A DNA stretch of 64,000 nucleotides from Roseibium porphyridii (GCF_026191725.2 NZ_CP120863.1:5002001-5066000); one strand, 5' to 3'; counted from the first letter of the stretch, positions 10,187 to 18,859 are shown. Made by a program: numbers and translations. The notes: a model not told the origin generated them from the sequence alone.

Positions 10187-10825
10187 TTACGTCAGCATCT
10201 TGCGACCTGACGAAGTTTCGATCTCCGCGCAGTATCGAACACGTTCGCCAAACCGAACCGACAGCGGGTGTTCGACGTTTAGTGCGCGATAAAGATCTTC
10301 TAGTGATTGCGGGTCAGGATGCTCGACTTTCAGCGCAAGAAGGCGTGCTCCCAAATCTGGTATTTCCGCCATGGAAGTCGGGGCACCACGATGATCGATC
10401 AGCGACGGCAATGCCCCTTCGAATGGTAGTGTCCCGTCTTTGGGGATGGAAAACGCAAACTCCGGTTGCTTGAAGGGAAGCGCAACTTCTTCTCCGAGGT
10501 GATCTCCATACTTTGAGAGCACAGCGCCGATATCCGCAGTGCTGGCAACCCAACCCCTGAGGCGACGGCCTTCGTCCCAGTTCATCCTGACAGTTTCCTG
10601 ATCATCCAGTCCGAACCATCGCGACCGGTGTGGCCGCTGTCCATCAGGATCAACCGCGACTATTTCCAGATAGACGCGATCGCCAAGCTGGAGCCTGTGA
10701 TTGTGAGTGCCCATATAGACGTGCCGTGTGCCGAACGGCACGTCCAGATCAAGACAGTCCCGGACATGAGCAACACCTTCGGCCAGTGTCGGCGCGATGA
10801 CGGTCAAGTGGTCAAGTTTCAGCAT
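10187..10825 (-). CDS. VOC/glyoxalase-like domain protein
   Basis: This 212-residue cytoplasmic protein begins MLKLDHLTVIAPTLAEGV and continues GTHNHRLQLGDRVYLEIVAVDP, the metal-binding His and Glu positions of the first half of a glyoxalase-like (PF13468-type) fold. The second half is more degenerate. Members of this group are mostly uncharacterised and may be lyases or dioxygenases acting on small thiol or aromatic compounds. It is a single gene, about 165 bases upstream of the SRPBCC operon on the same strand, with no clear partner. Confidence 0.8.
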   Translation of the reverse strand: MLKLDHLTVIAPTLAEGVAHVRDCLDLDVPFGTRHVYMGTHNHRLQLGDRVYLEIVAVDPDGQRPHRSRWFGLDDQETVRMNWDEGRRLRGWVASTADIGAVLSKYGDHLGEEVALPFKQPEFAFSIPKDGTLPFEGALPSLIDHRGAPTSMAEIPDLGARLLALKVEHPDPQSLEDLYRALNVEHPLSVRFGERVRYCAEIETSSGRKMLT

Positions 10826-10939
10826 GCAGAGGTTCCTCTTGCGGGTAGGAATCGAGACAGCCCAAATTCAAGATTGTTAACCATACGCTGCCATCATCTG
10901 TGCCAATTCTATTCTAGGTGACGACGTCATTCGGCAGCG

Positions 10940-12739
10940 GTGGCCCCTTTGAAAATCGAACTCGCGCCAATTCGTACGATCTTCGGCATTGATCTGCGCA
11001 CACTTGCACTTTTTCGCATTCTACTTGGCGTCTACATCCTGATTGATCTCGCGATGCGAAGTCGGGATCTGGTCGAACATTACACAGATGCAGGTGTTAT
11101 GCCGCGATCTGTTCAGATCGATCATCTTTATGTCACCACTTGGTCATTCCATCTGGCAAATGGGGCAGCTTGGTTTCAGGGACTTTTGTTCGGGATCTCA
11201 GGCTTTGCGGCTCTCTGTCTGATCGCTGGTTGGCGTACGCGTTTCATGACGGTCATCTCCTGGGGCCTGATGCTGTCGGTGCAGAACAGGAACACCTTTA
11301 TCCTCTCCGGCGAAGACAATCTTTCCCTTCTTTTACTCTTTTGGGCGTTGTTCTTGCCATTGGGAGCCCGTTATTCCGTTGATGCCGCGCTGGACAAAAC
11401 GCAAAGCTTTGTCAAAAACGAATATGCTTCATTCGCCACAGGTGCCCTGCTCCTACAAGGCATGTCGATGTATTTCTTCAGCGCGCTTTTGAAGACACAT
11501 CCGATCTGGTTCAAAGACGGCACGGCGGTGCACTATGCCCTTCAGCTTGACTATCTGGTGACAGCTTTTTCACTTTGGTTCAGGCAATTTCAGGATCTGA
11601 TGACAGGGCTAACCTACTATGTCTATTTGCTTGAGCTAGTCGGACCGTTCCTAATCTTTTCACCCTTGTTTCACCGAACTCTTCGAATGATTTTCATGCT
11701 GGCCTTCATGTCCATGCATTTGGCGTTTCTTCTTTTTCTAGAAATTGGGTTTTTCCCGCTCATCTCCATCATCATGAACCTTACCTTCATGCCTGGTTGG
11801 ATGTGGGATGCCATCGCCAGGAGGTTGCCTCAGCGCGCCAATGCTGGCCTACATTTGTGGTTCGATCGAGGATGCGATTTCTGCGAGAAGACCTGTTGCT
11901 TCTTGCGGGTGTTTCTGTTTCTGCCGGCAACGCAAATCCGTCCTGCGCAGGATGACCCCGACATCGGTGCCGAGCTGGAAGCACGAAACTCATGGGTCGT
12001 CACCAAAGGCAATGAACACCACTACAAGTTCCAGGCACTTGCCCTTGTCTTCTGTTCGTCACCGATCTTCTTTCCTATCGGCTGGCTGCTCAAACGCGCC
12101 ATATTTCGAAATGTCGGCGACCGGCTCTACGACTTGGTTGGCCGCAACCGGAAAACACTCTCAAAGATATCCCGCAAATGGTTTGCATGGCGCACCTCAC
12201 CCCCACAGTTTGGCGTTGTGACCCAATTGCTGGCTGTGATTTTCCTGTGTTTCATCACAGTGCAGAACCTCGCCACCTTGCCATGGAGCGGCGTCTCTCC
12301 GTTACCTGCTTCTTTCAAGATGGTTCGCCAAGCGCTCGGCCTTTATCAGCACTGGACTATGTTTGCCCCTTTTCCGGAGATGACCAGTCCATGGCCAGTC
12401 ATTGAGGGTGAACTTGCAGACGGGATGATCGTGGATGTCTACAACGGCAAGGTGGGGCTGGCAAACTTTGGAAAACCGGATTTGGTTTCAAAAGTTTATG
12501 GGAATTACAGGTGGCGCAAATTCCTGTCGAACCTTGAAGACCAGTCCTACGAGGATAGACCTCAATTTCTCGCACTGAGTTACGGTCGCTATCTTTGCCG
12601 GGACTGGGCCCGATTGAATCCGGACAAGCCCGTGCTGCAAAGCTTTGTCATCTATTTCCAGATTGAAAGATCGCAACCACCCGGCGTGCCAAAACATATT
12701 CAAACGCGGCAGGTCTGGAACCATGACTGCGCCGGGTAA
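10940..12739 (+). CDS. HTTM membrane protein fused to a DCC thioredoxin-like domain
   Basis: This 599-residue protein has an N-terminal multi-pass HTTM domain, distantly related to vitamin K-dependent gamma-carboxylase (RTLALFRILLGVYILIDL, HYTDAGVMPR, the NRNTFILSGEDN loop; about residues 10-300). From about residue 305 there is a DCC/DUF393 module with the DRGCDFC motif (D-x-x-C-x-x-C), followed by another membrane segment and a hydrophilic C-terminal tail. GTG 10940 is the start used. A membrane-bound thiol or electron-transfer role is suggested by the fusion, and the substrate is unknown. No partner gene is adjacent. Confidence 0.83.
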   Translation: MAPLKIELAPIRTIFGIDLRTLALFRILLGVYILIDLAMRSRDLVEHYTDAGVMPRSVQIDHLYVTTWSFHLANGAAWFQGLLFGISGFAALCLIAGWRTRFMTVISWGLMLSVQNRNTFILSGEDNLSLLLLFWALFLPLGARYSVDAALDKTQSFVKNEYASFATGALLLQGMSMYFFSALLKTHPIWFKDGTAVHYALQLDYLVTAFSLWFRQFQDLMTGLTYYVYLLELVGPFLIFSPLFHRTLRMIFMLAFMSMHLAFLLFLEIGFFPLISIIMNLTFMPGWMWDAIARRLPQRANAGLHLWFDRGCDFCEKTCCFLRVFLFLPATQIRPAQDDPDIGAELEARNSWVVTKGNEHHYKFQALALVFCSSPIFFPIGWLLKRAIFRNVGDRLYDLVGRNRKTLSKISRKWFAWRTSPPQFGVVTQLLAVIFLCFITVQNLATLPWSGVSPLPASFKMVRQALGLYQHWTMFAPFPEMTSPWPVIEGELADGMIVDVYNGKVGLANFGKPDLVSKVYGNYRWRKFLSNLEDQSYEDRPQFLALSYGRYLCRDWARLNPDKPVLQSFVIYFQIERSQPPGVPKHIQTRQVWNHDCAG

Positions 12740-12771
12740 TCGATTTTTTCTATCACTAAGTGGCCAGCAAG

Positions 12772-13476
12772 CTAGTTCCTTGGAGGGATGTTGACTGCCT
12801 TTTCGCTCGCAGGCCGCGCCAGGCAGGTTTCAACCCAGCGAACCACATTCTTGTGATCCAGATATCCGGTCACCTCAGCTGCTTCATAAAACCCGTTGAT
12901 GTTGCGTGCCCAGGGCCAGCTGGTGACATCCGCGATTGTATAGTCATCGCCCATGATGAATTGCCGCTCTTCGAGTTGGCGGTCCAGAACACCGAGAAGC
13001 CTTTTGACTTCGTCGCGATAACGCTCGAACGGACGACGGTCTTCATATTCCTTGCCGGCGAACTTGTGAAAGAAGCCAAGCTGGCCGGTCATTGGACCCA
13101 GTCCGCCCATCTGCCACATCAACCATTGGATCGTCTCATATTTCGCTGCCGGATCGGCCGGAAGCAGCTTGCCTGACTTTTCTGCGAGATAAATCAGGAT
13201 GGCGCCCGATTCCCACAGAGCCAGAGGCTTACCATCCGGGCCGTTGGGATCGATGATCGCCGGGATCTTATTGTTCGGGTTGAGCGACAGGAACTCCGGG
13301 GTCATCTGGTCATTGGTCGCGAAATCGACTTTATGAGCTTCATATGCCAATCCCGTTTCTTCCAGCATCGCCGATACCTTGATGCCGTTCGGTGTCGGCA
13401 ATGAATAGAGCTGGATCCGGTCAGGGTGTTGAGCAGGCCATTTCCGGGTGATTGGGTAGTCGGTCAATGCAGTCAT
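12772..13476 (-). CDS. yfcG: Glutathione S-transferase, YfcG-like (Nu class)
   Basis: This 234-residue cytoplasmic protein has a thioredoxin-like N-domain with the YfcG signature LYSLPTPNGIKVSAMLEETG, then NPNNKIPAIIDPNGPDG and the SNAIL-like WESGAILIYLAEKSGKLLP. The all-helical C-domain has QWLMWQMGGLGPMTGQ and the capping motif YTIADVTSWPW. E. coli YfcG is a glutathione-dependent disulfide reductase with little classic transferase activity, and the same is likely here. It is monocistronic and convergent with the HTTM gene. Confidence 0.9.
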   Translation of the reverse strand: MTALTDYPITRKWPAQHPDRIQLYSLPTPNGIKVSAMLEETGLAYEAHKVDFATNDQMTPEFLSLNPNNKIPAIIDPNGPDGKPLALWESGAILIYLAEKSGKLLPADPAAKYETIQWLMWQMGGLGPMTGQLGFFHKFAGKEYEDRRPFERYRDEVKRLLGVLDRQLEERQFIMGDDYTIADVTSWPWARNINGFYEAAEVTGYLDHKNVVRWVETCLARPASEKAVNIPPRN

Positions 13477-13681
13477 AAAATGCTCTCTTCTAATTCTGTT
13501 CCAATGGTCTTTGCCGGATTACGCTGCGCATATAGGACATCGCGATCGTATTTAAACCCATCGCCAGTTGCCGATGAATAATTAGAGAAGACAGAAGCTC
13601 GCAAACACCTTATAGCTCGCGCGCTCAAACGGAGAGCCCCTTAAGCTGAGCTCAGGGCCAGGCCTTTTCATGGAGAATTTG

Positions 13682-13894
13682 ATGTCGGACGACAGGGAAG
13701 CGCGTATTGAAAAGCTTGAAATTGATCTCGCTCACGCCAACAACACCATCGACGAACTCAATATCGTTGTGATCGAGCAAGGCAAACAGATCGAGCGAAT
13801 GAAACACGTCCTTGCAAACATGACTGATCAGGTGGAAGAGCTGATGGACAACGTGCTGCCGGGCCACCAGATCGACAAACCACCTCACTACTGA
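13682..13894 (+). CDS. slyX: SlyX family protein
   Basis: This 70-residue, almost wholly coiled-coil protein (REARIEKLEIDLAHANNTID) ends in the conserved Pro-rich tail IDKPPHY. ATG 13682 is preferred over the in-frame ATG 13670 because GGAG lies 6 bases before it. SlyX is widespread in proteobacteria and has no established function. It stands 82 bases upstream of the HlyD operon on the same strand and could be co-transcribed. Confidence 0.9.
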   Translation: MSDDREARIEKLEIDLAHANNTIDELNIVVIEQGKQIERMKHVLANMTDQVEELMDNVLPGHQIDKPPHY

Positions 13895-13976
13895 AGGAAT
13901 TTGGGGAGTTTGATCCATTCCAAGGCCCGCTTTTGCAAAGACACTATGCTGACGTAAGCTTCAAAGAAGGTGCTTC

Positions 13977-14990
13977 ATGCGTGTCTTGAAATATCTGGGT
14001 TTTCTAATCGTCCTGATTGCCGGTATTGCCGGCATCTCCTGGTGGAATGCGCGCCCGCCTATTGTCGAAGTCGTTGCGCCCTATAGAGGCAGTGCGGCGG
14101 AGGTCGTTTACGCGACGGCGGTTGTTGAACCCGTTCGTTGGGCCAAAGTCACCAGCATTATCCGTGAGCGCATTACCTCTCTCTGCGGTTGCGAAGGCAT
14201 GGAAGTCGCCAAGGGAGACCAGCTCGCCGAGCTGGACAGTGGCGATGCCCGTGCGACACTGGCCGAGCTGGAAGCACGACAGGTTCTTGCCAAGTCCGAC
14301 AGACAACGCGCCATGCAGCTCCTGGAACGACGGGTGGTCAGCCAACAGGTCTACGACAAAGCCCAAAGCGAACTCATCCGCGTCAATGCCATGATTGCAG
14401 CACAAAAGGAGCGCTTGCGCGACTACAGTATCGTCGCTCCGATGGACGGCGTAATCCTGCGTCAGGATGGTTCGGTCGGTGAAGTTGCAGAGCCTGGAGA
14501 TGTTCTGTTTTGGATTGGGCAACCCCAACCGCTGCAGCTGATTGCGGAAGTCAATGAAGAAGACATTCCGAAAGTCGTCAAAGGTCAGAAAGCACTCATC
14601 AAGGCAGACGCGTTTCCAAATCGGGACTTGATGGCAACTGTTTCACGGATCACGCCCATGGGCGATCCCGTGTTGAAGAACTACCGTGTCTATCTGGATC
14701 TGCCGGACGACACACCCTTGCGCATCGGAATGACCGCTGAAATCAATATTGTCACGGCTGAGGAAAGCGACACTTTGCTATTGCCGCTTGCCGCCTTTGA
14801 TGGTGCAAACGTGCAGGCGATTGCTGAAGACAACACTGTCTCGCTTCTACAGGTCGATACCGGAATCCGTGGCACACGCGCTGTAGAAGTTTTGGACGGT
14901 GTGGACCCGAACTCAAGAATTGTCTTTCCCTATAATTCAGACCTGAAAGCGGGGCAGACCGTCCGGACCGAGGCCGGGAAACAGCCATGA
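13977..14990 (+). CDS. HlyD/MacA-type periplasmic adaptor
   Basis: This 337-residue protein has an N-terminal membrane anchor (about residues 5-23), a split lipoyl-like half (KGDQLAELDSGDA; YSIVAPMDGVILRQDGSVGEV), a short helical hairpin of about 60 residues between them, and a beta-barrel plus membrane-proximal C-terminus. It should bridge an inner-membrane ABC exporter and the outer membrane. An unusual CGCEG sequence, giving two close cysteines, sits just before the first lipoyl strand, where most family members have none. Its stop overlaps the start of the permease gene by four bases. Confidence 0.9.
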   Translation: MRVLKYLGFLIVLIAGIAGISWWNARPPIVEVVAPYRGSAAEVVYATAVVEPVRWAKVTSIIRERITSLCGCEGMEVAKGDQLAELDSGDARATLAELEARQVLAKSDRQRAMQLLERRVVSQQVYDKAQSELIRVNAMIAAQKERLRDYSIVAPMDGVILRQDGSVGEVAEPGDVLFWIGQPQPLQLIAEVNEEDIPKVVKGQKALIKADAFPNRDLMATVSRITPMGDPVLKNYRVYLDLPDDTPLRIGMTAEINIVTAEESDTLLLPLAAFDGANVQAIAEDNTVSLLQVDTGIRGTRAVEVLDGVDPNSRIVFPYNSDLKAGQTVRTEAGKQP

Positions 14991-16225
14991 TTCTATTGCT
15001 CAGGATCGCGGCAACTCATGTGCGCAACCGCATGCGTCAGACGGTGGTGTCGACGCTTGGCGTCGCACTCGGGGTTGGCTTTTCAGTTGCCATGGCTGGC
15101 TTGATGGAAGGCTCTCAACGGGATTTCATGTCGACATTGATCGAAGCAATTCCGCATGTCGAGATCCAGGACGAACAACGTGCTCCGGCCTTGCAACCCG
15201 CCAGCGAACGGTTTGACGCAGTTGCATTTCACGGACTGAGACCGAAGGAAGATCTGCGCGGTATCCGCAATCCGACAGAGGCTTTGGCATCGTTGCGCGA
15301 TTGGGTGAACGGTTCCATGGCACAGCGATTGAGCGGCCAGGCGGTGCTGCGCTACAGCGGACAGGACATCGGCCTGACCCTGACCGGGGTCGTGCCGCGA
15401 TATGAACTCCAAGTGTCCAAGATCGAGGACGACATGCGCCAGGGGTCTCTCAAGGATCTTGAGGTGACTTCAAATGGTCTTGTGCTTGGCCGGAAGGCTG
15501 CTCAAAGACTCGGCGCAGATGTCGGGGACACTGTCACACTGACATCGGCAAACGGTGTGGCAAAAAGGTTCAAGATCGTCGGACTTTTTCACACCGGCAT
15601 CACCGCCAGCGACGAAGGCTTTGCTTACGCGCCCCTGAAAGCTGTCCAGATCCTTCTGGAAAAACCCGACATCATCAACAGCATCTCTATTCGTCTTTCA
15701 AATATTGGCGAGGCAAACGATGTCGCTTCCCGCGCCGAACGCCAGCTCGGATACAAGGCAGTGTCCTGGGAGGAAGCGAATGAAGGACTGATGGAAGCCT
15801 TCTTCGTGCGCAACATCATCATGTATACGGTCGTCGGTGCCATACTGGTGGTGGCAGGCTTCGGCATTTTCAACATCGTGTCCACCATCGTCCATGAAAA
15901 GGCAAAAGACATCGCGATCCTGAAATCACTCGGATTTCCGGAGAGGGACATTCAGCAGATTTTCGTCCTTGAAGGCCTCGTGATCGGCGTGCTTGGCGCG
16001 ATCACCGGGTCAGTGCTCGGTTTCGGCCTTTCCAGCTACCTCGCAACCGTAAAGTTCGAACTTACGACGGATGTCGAGGTGACCAGTCTGCCGATTTATT
16101 TTTCGACGCTGCATTACGTGATCGCCTGCTTTCTGGCGCTGTTTTCCTCCGCAATTGCCGGCCTGATCCCTGCTCGCAAGGCTGCCCGTCTCAATCCCGT
16201 TGACATCATACGGGGGGCGACGTGA
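14987..16225 (+). CDS. ABC transporter permease, FtsX/MacB type
   Basis: This 412-residue inner-membrane protein has one N-terminal helix (about residues 15-37), a periplasmic MacB-like core domain of about 220 residues, then three C-terminal helices. The FtsX-domain segment VHEKAKDIAILKSLGFPERD is the coupling region seen in LolC/E, MacB and DevC. Type VII ABC systems of this sort transduce ATP hydrolysis into periplasmic movement. With the adaptor before it and the ATPase after it (both overlapping by four bases) it makes a DevBCA- or MacAB-like exporter whose cargo is unknown. Confidence 0.92.
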   Translation: MILLLRIAATHVRNRMRQTVVSTLGVALGVGFSVAMAGLMEGSQRDFMSTLIEAIPHVEIQDEQRAPALQPASERFDAVAFHGLRPKEDLRGIRNPTEALASLRDWVNGSMAQRLSGQAVLRYSGQDIGLTLTGVVPRYELQVSKIEDDMRQGSLKDLEVTSNGLVLGRKAAQRLGADVGDTVTLTSANGVAKRFKIVGLFHTGITASDEGFAYAPLKAVQILLEKPDIINSISIRLSNIGEANDVASRAERQLGYKAVSWEEANEGLMEAFFVRNIIMYTVVGAILVVAGFGIFNIVSTIVHEKAKDIAILKSLGFPERDIQQIFVLEGLVIGVLGAITGSVLGFGLSSYLATVKFELTTDVEVTSLPIYFSTLHYVIACFLALFSSAIAGLIPARKAARLNPVDIIRGAT

Positions 16226-16935
16226 CTGCACCTGATGCCGCGCCGAGGGAGAGCCCGCTGCTGGAAACACGTAGCCTGACCCGAATATTGCCCGCCGTCG
16301 TCCCCGTAACTCTGGTTCAGGATGTCAGCCTGCGGATCGGTCATTCGGAGTTTGTCGCGATCACCGGACCTTCCGGTTCCGGAAAATCCTCATTGCTTTA
16401 TCTGCTAGGCCTGCTCGACCGGCCGTCCGAGGGCGAGATATGGATCGCCGGAACGGAAACCGACCGTCTGTCTTCCAGCGAACTTGCCCACATCCGATTG
16501 GAAAAGATTGGCTTCGTCTTCCAGTTTCATTTTCTTTTGCCGGAATTCACAGCGCTGGAAAATGTCATGATCCCGATGCAGCGGCTTGGAAAGCTGCCGC
16601 CACGGGAACAGCATGAACATGCGGAAGGCCTTCTGGCCGGGCTGGGACTTGAGGACTTTCTGAACCGTCGACCAGAGCAACTTTCCGGTGGTCAACGCCA
16701 GCGTGTGGCTGTCGCCAGAGCGCTTGCAAATTCGCCAGACCTGATACTCGCAGACGAGCCCACGGGAAGCCTCGATTCCGTTGCTACCGAGCAGGTTTTT
16801 GAAAGCCTGCAGAAGATCGTCGAAACCCAGCAGACCACCATTATCGCTGTCACGCACGATATGGATCTGGCCAATCGCATGGAACGGCGTGTTCATCTGG
16901 TCGACGGGCGAATTGACTACGACCGAAAGCAATAA
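16222..16935 (+). CDS. ABC transporter ATP-binding protein, LolD/MacB type
   Basis: This 237-residue cytoplasmic ATPase has Walker A GPSGSGKSS (about 49-57), the signature LSGGQRQRVA (about 153), Walker B LILADEPTGSLDS (about 173) and a switch His in AVTHD. It begins with GTG overlapping the permease stop (GTGA). It powers the adaptor-permease complex encoded just upstream. No outer-membrane TolC-type channel is encoded next to it. Confidence 0.93.
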   Translation: MTAPDAAPRESPLLETRSLTRILPAVVPVTLVQDVSLRIGHSEFVAITGPSGSGKSSLLYLLGLLDRPSEGEIWIAGTETDRLSSSELAHIRLEKIGFVFQFHFLLPEFTALENVMIPMQRLGKLPPREQHEHAEGLLAGLGLEDFLNRRPEQLSGGQRQRVAVARALANSPDLILADEPTGSLDSVATEQVFESLQKIVETQQTTIIAVTHDMDLANRMERRVHLVDGRIDYDRKQ

Positions 16936-16997
16936 CGAAGCTATCAGAGCCTTCTCAGCGCTGGTAACATTGAAATCACAAATGAATTTGTCATCGG

Positions 16998-17019
16998 CTC
17001 GCCGCTTGCCATTGGCGAG
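16998..17019. other. Inverted repeat downstream of the exporter operon
   Basis: CTCGCC and GGCGAG are separated by ten bases, 62 bases after the ATPase stop, with no T tract. The whole 255-base interval 16936-17190 is GC-rich and has several short dyads, but I recognise no riboswitch, RNA gene or reading frame in it. Confidence 0.3.
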
Positions 17020-17190
17020 AAGACATGTCATAAGCCCGACATCATCAAGAGAAGGGCTGGCGCCCTCGCCAACCTGCCGAACCGGGCAAGGTGGTCCCCG
17101 CAATAGGGATGCGGCTGGAAAGACCCTCACATCGGGTTAACCGGCAACCAAGCGGTTCAATAGCATGCGCCAGTCCTCCTCGGGCAACCG

Positions 17191-17499
17191 ATGGAGGATT
17201 TTTTGTCTCAACAGCCTTTTGCCGGTCGTGCGGCGGACTTGATCGAGCATCATCTTGGTGCTCATGCCGAACTCGCCGAAGCGTCAATCTGGCAGCGGGC
17301 TGCCGAAGACTGTGTTCTGGCACGCATCAAGTCTTTGCGTATTGTCGGTGGATTGCCCCGACACAAGGCGGCCCTGCACCCGGATGAACGTCTGAACCGG
17401 CTGAAGAGCCTTCTGCAGCTTTGGGCAAATGGTTGCACATGTGCGGTCGACGAGGATCTGTTCGCCGACATTGTCAACCGTCACCTGTCTGAACGCTAG
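17191..17499 (+). CDS. Hypothetical small protein
   Basis: This is an open frame of 102 codons with codon use like its neighbours (GC-rich third positions). The predicted protein is mostly helical, acidic at the N-terminus (FAGRAADLIEHHLGAHAELA) and ends DLFADIVNRHLSER. The C-terminal pattern faintly recalls AroQ-type chorismate mutases, but key arginines cannot be aligned by eye and I do not assign that function. A TTG at 17203, five bases after GGAGG, is an alternative start. It is convergent with the thioesterase gene, six bases away. Confidence 0.5.
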   Translation: MEDFLSQQPFAGRAADLIEHHLGAHAELAEASIWQRAAEDCVLARIKSLRIVGGLPRHKAALHPDERLNRLKSLLQLWANGCTCAVDEDLFADIVNRHLSER

Positions 17500-17505
17500 A
17501 TTTGG

Positions 17506-17892
17506 TCAATCGTTGTTGGGAACGGGACGCGGCTTGCCACCGTCGTCGACGGCTACCATCGTGAATATGGCTTCCGTGACCATTTCACGGTGTCCATACC
17601 GATGCCGCAGAGCCCAGGCTTCCAACCTGATTTCCATGGAAGAACGTCCAACGCGGATCACTTCTGTATAGACACACAAAACGTCACCGACATGAACGGG
17701 ACGAATGAATTTCATCTTGTCGACCGCAATCGTAACGACGCGGCCTTCTGCTCTTTGACCGGCAGCAATACCGCCGGCCAAATCCATTTGCGACAAAACC
17801 CAGCCACCGAAAATGTCACCTGAAGCATTGGTGTCAGCTGGCATCGCCATTGTTCGCAATGTCAGATCGCCATTCGGTTTGTTTTCGGTCAC
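17506..17892 (-). CDS. yciA: Acyl-CoA thioesterase, YciA-like hotdog protein
   Basis: This 128-residue hotdog-fold protein carries the family core MPADTNASGDIFGGWVLSQM, where the Asp is catalytic, followed by VTIAVDKMKFIRPVHVGDVL. YciA-type enzymes hydrolyse a broad range of acyl-CoA esters in the cytoplasm. GTG 17892 is the start, with AAGGAGG nine bases upstream. It lies downstream of the haemoglobin locus on the same strand but about 80 bases beyond its last small gene, so co-transcription is possible but unproved. Confidence 0.9.
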   Translation of the reverse strand: MTENKPNGDLTLRTMAMPADTNASGDIFGGWVLSQMDLAGGIAAGQRAEGRVVTIAVDKMKFIRPVHVGDVLCVYTEVIRVGRSSMEIRLEAWALRHRYGHREMVTEAIFTMVAVDDGGKPRPVPNND

Positions 17893-17971
17893 GGCCGAGC
17901 CCCTCCTTTTTCAGACAGGTCGAGACTACCCACCGCGGCAGAGATCACAAGTGCTACTTGATCAAAGTCAC

Positions 17972-18073
17972 TCAAATCACCAGCATCATGATTGCCATGA
18001 TCCAGAGGGGTAATGGTGCAGCGATCCAGATCAGGACAATCGGCAGGCCGCGCTGCAGCAAGTTCTTGCGCAT
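17972..18073 (-). CDS. 33-residue single-pass membrane protein
   Basis: ATG 18073 to TGA 17972 encodes a short, positively charged N-terminus (MRKNLLQRG) and one long hydrophobic stretch ending AIMMLVI, with a Trp-rich centre (IWIAAPLPLWIM). AAGGAG lies about eleven bases upstream, and the upstream small gene ends only 18 bases before the start. It has the shape of a small inner-membrane peptide. I know of no named family. Its position, as third gene after the truncated haemoglobin under the NsrR-type palindrome, suggests a link to nitric oxide or respiration. Confidence 0.6.
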   Translation of the reverse strand: MRKNLLQRGLPIVLIWIAAPLPLWIMAIMMLVI

Positions 18074-18091
18074 GTGAAGGAAACTCCTTTT

Positions 18092-18313
18092 TCAAGCAAA
18101 ACCGGGGATCTCAATCACCGTCAGGATTGCGAGTGCCAACATTCCAGTGATGAACGCTGCCTTTGCACTGCCGATCAGGGATCGGCCCGCCGTGTCGAGC
18201 CGTGGCATCGGCAGGTCGCGCGAATCCAAATACATCGACAGCAACATCAGGGAAAAAACGGCGAACCAGACAACGACAAGCACCTCGGCAACGAGCACGA
18301 TTGCGATCAACAT
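18092..18313 (-). CDS. 73-residue two-helix membrane protein
   Basis: This small protein has two clear membrane segments, about residues 3-27 (IVLVAEVLVVVWFAVFSLML) and 50-68 (AFITGMLALAILTVIEI), joined by a polar loop SRDLPMPRLD. Its ATG lies inside the end of the haemoglobin gene (seven-base overlap), so translation is probably coupled. The function is unknown. The fixed position between haemoglobin and the 33-residue gene argues that it is a real member of the operon. Confidence 0.75.
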   Translation of the reverse strand: MLIAIVLVAEVLVVVWFAVFSLMLLSMYLDSRDLPMPRLDTAGRSLIGSAKAAFITGMLALAILTVIEIPGFA

Positions 18314-18795
18314 GATCCGATCCAGTCCTGTTTCGAGGTGAGTTCAGGTGGGGGCACTGCTCCGGCAAATCCAAAAGTCGCCAGCCACAGGCTTTGCGCG
18401 ATACGCTCTGCAACCGCGATGATTTCGTCAGCAAGGTCGGGCACGAACAGCTCGCGCACAACAGGGCGAAACACACCAAGCCACAAGGCATAGTCCGCAC
18501 TCACAAGTTCCTTTTGCTTGAGGTGAGCCGGTACAGGCTTTCCTTTGTAAGCGCCGTTCTTCATGAGAACAGACTGCCAGAATGCTTCCATTTTCGGCAG
18601 ATGCTCATCCCACTTTCCGTCCAACCGACTGTTGAAGATTTCGCCTAGTCGCGGATGCTCGCGAACGCAGCCATAGAATGTCTGGACCATCACGTGAATC
18701 GATTGTTCGTCCACGTGTTCATAACGTTGCAGGCGATCGCCCTTGTCGATCACGGGCGGTCTGTCGCGACGGCTAGAGGGTTTGCCGGTCTGCAT
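18307..18795 (-). CDS. Group III truncated haemoglobin
   Basis: The protein is about 162 residues, with the 2-over-2 globin of group III: a B-helix Tyr in VQTFYGCVREHPRLGEIF, the proximal His in GKPVPAHLKQKEL, and the G-helix Trp in ADYALWLGVF. Such haemoglobins bind O2 and NO and are often found under NO-responsive control. The start is the second of two adjacent ATGs, six bases after GGAG. An extra basic stretch of about 20 residues precedes the globin. The NsrR-type palindrome lies 23 bases upstream and nsrR is divergent. Confidence 0.9.
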   Translation of the reverse strand: MQTGKPSSRRDRPPVIDKGDRLQRYEHVDEQSIHVMVQTFYGCVREHPRLGEIFNSRLDGKWDEHLPKMEAFWQSVLMKNGAYKGKPVPAHLKQKELVSADYALWLGVFRPVVRELFVPDLADEIIAVAERIAQSLWLATFGFAGAVPPPELTSKQDWIGSC

Positions 18796-18817
18796 CATCT
18801 TCTCCAAACATTCATTT

Positions 18818-18829
18818 AAGATGCATCTT
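18818..18829. promoter_or_regulatory. NsrR-type operator palindrome
   Basis: AAGATGCATCTT is a perfect 12-bp palindrome flanked by TTT and TTTAAA, matching the AAGATGC half-site of NsrR boxes. It lies between the divergent haemoglobin and nsrR genes, 23 bases from the haemoglobin start. Confidence 0.75.
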
Positions 18830-18859
18830 TTAAATGACACAAGCTCATACTAAAATCAA

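Noticed and set aside
16405-17130. Long frame antisense to the ABC ATPase
   Set aside because: It overlaps Walker A to the end of a clear ABC ATPase and has no domain of its own.
17050-17150. Possible cobalamin or other riboswitch
   Set aside because: A GGTCCCCGCAATAGGG stretch looked like a fragment of the cobalamin consensus, but the other conserved boxes are missing and the downstream gene gives no support.
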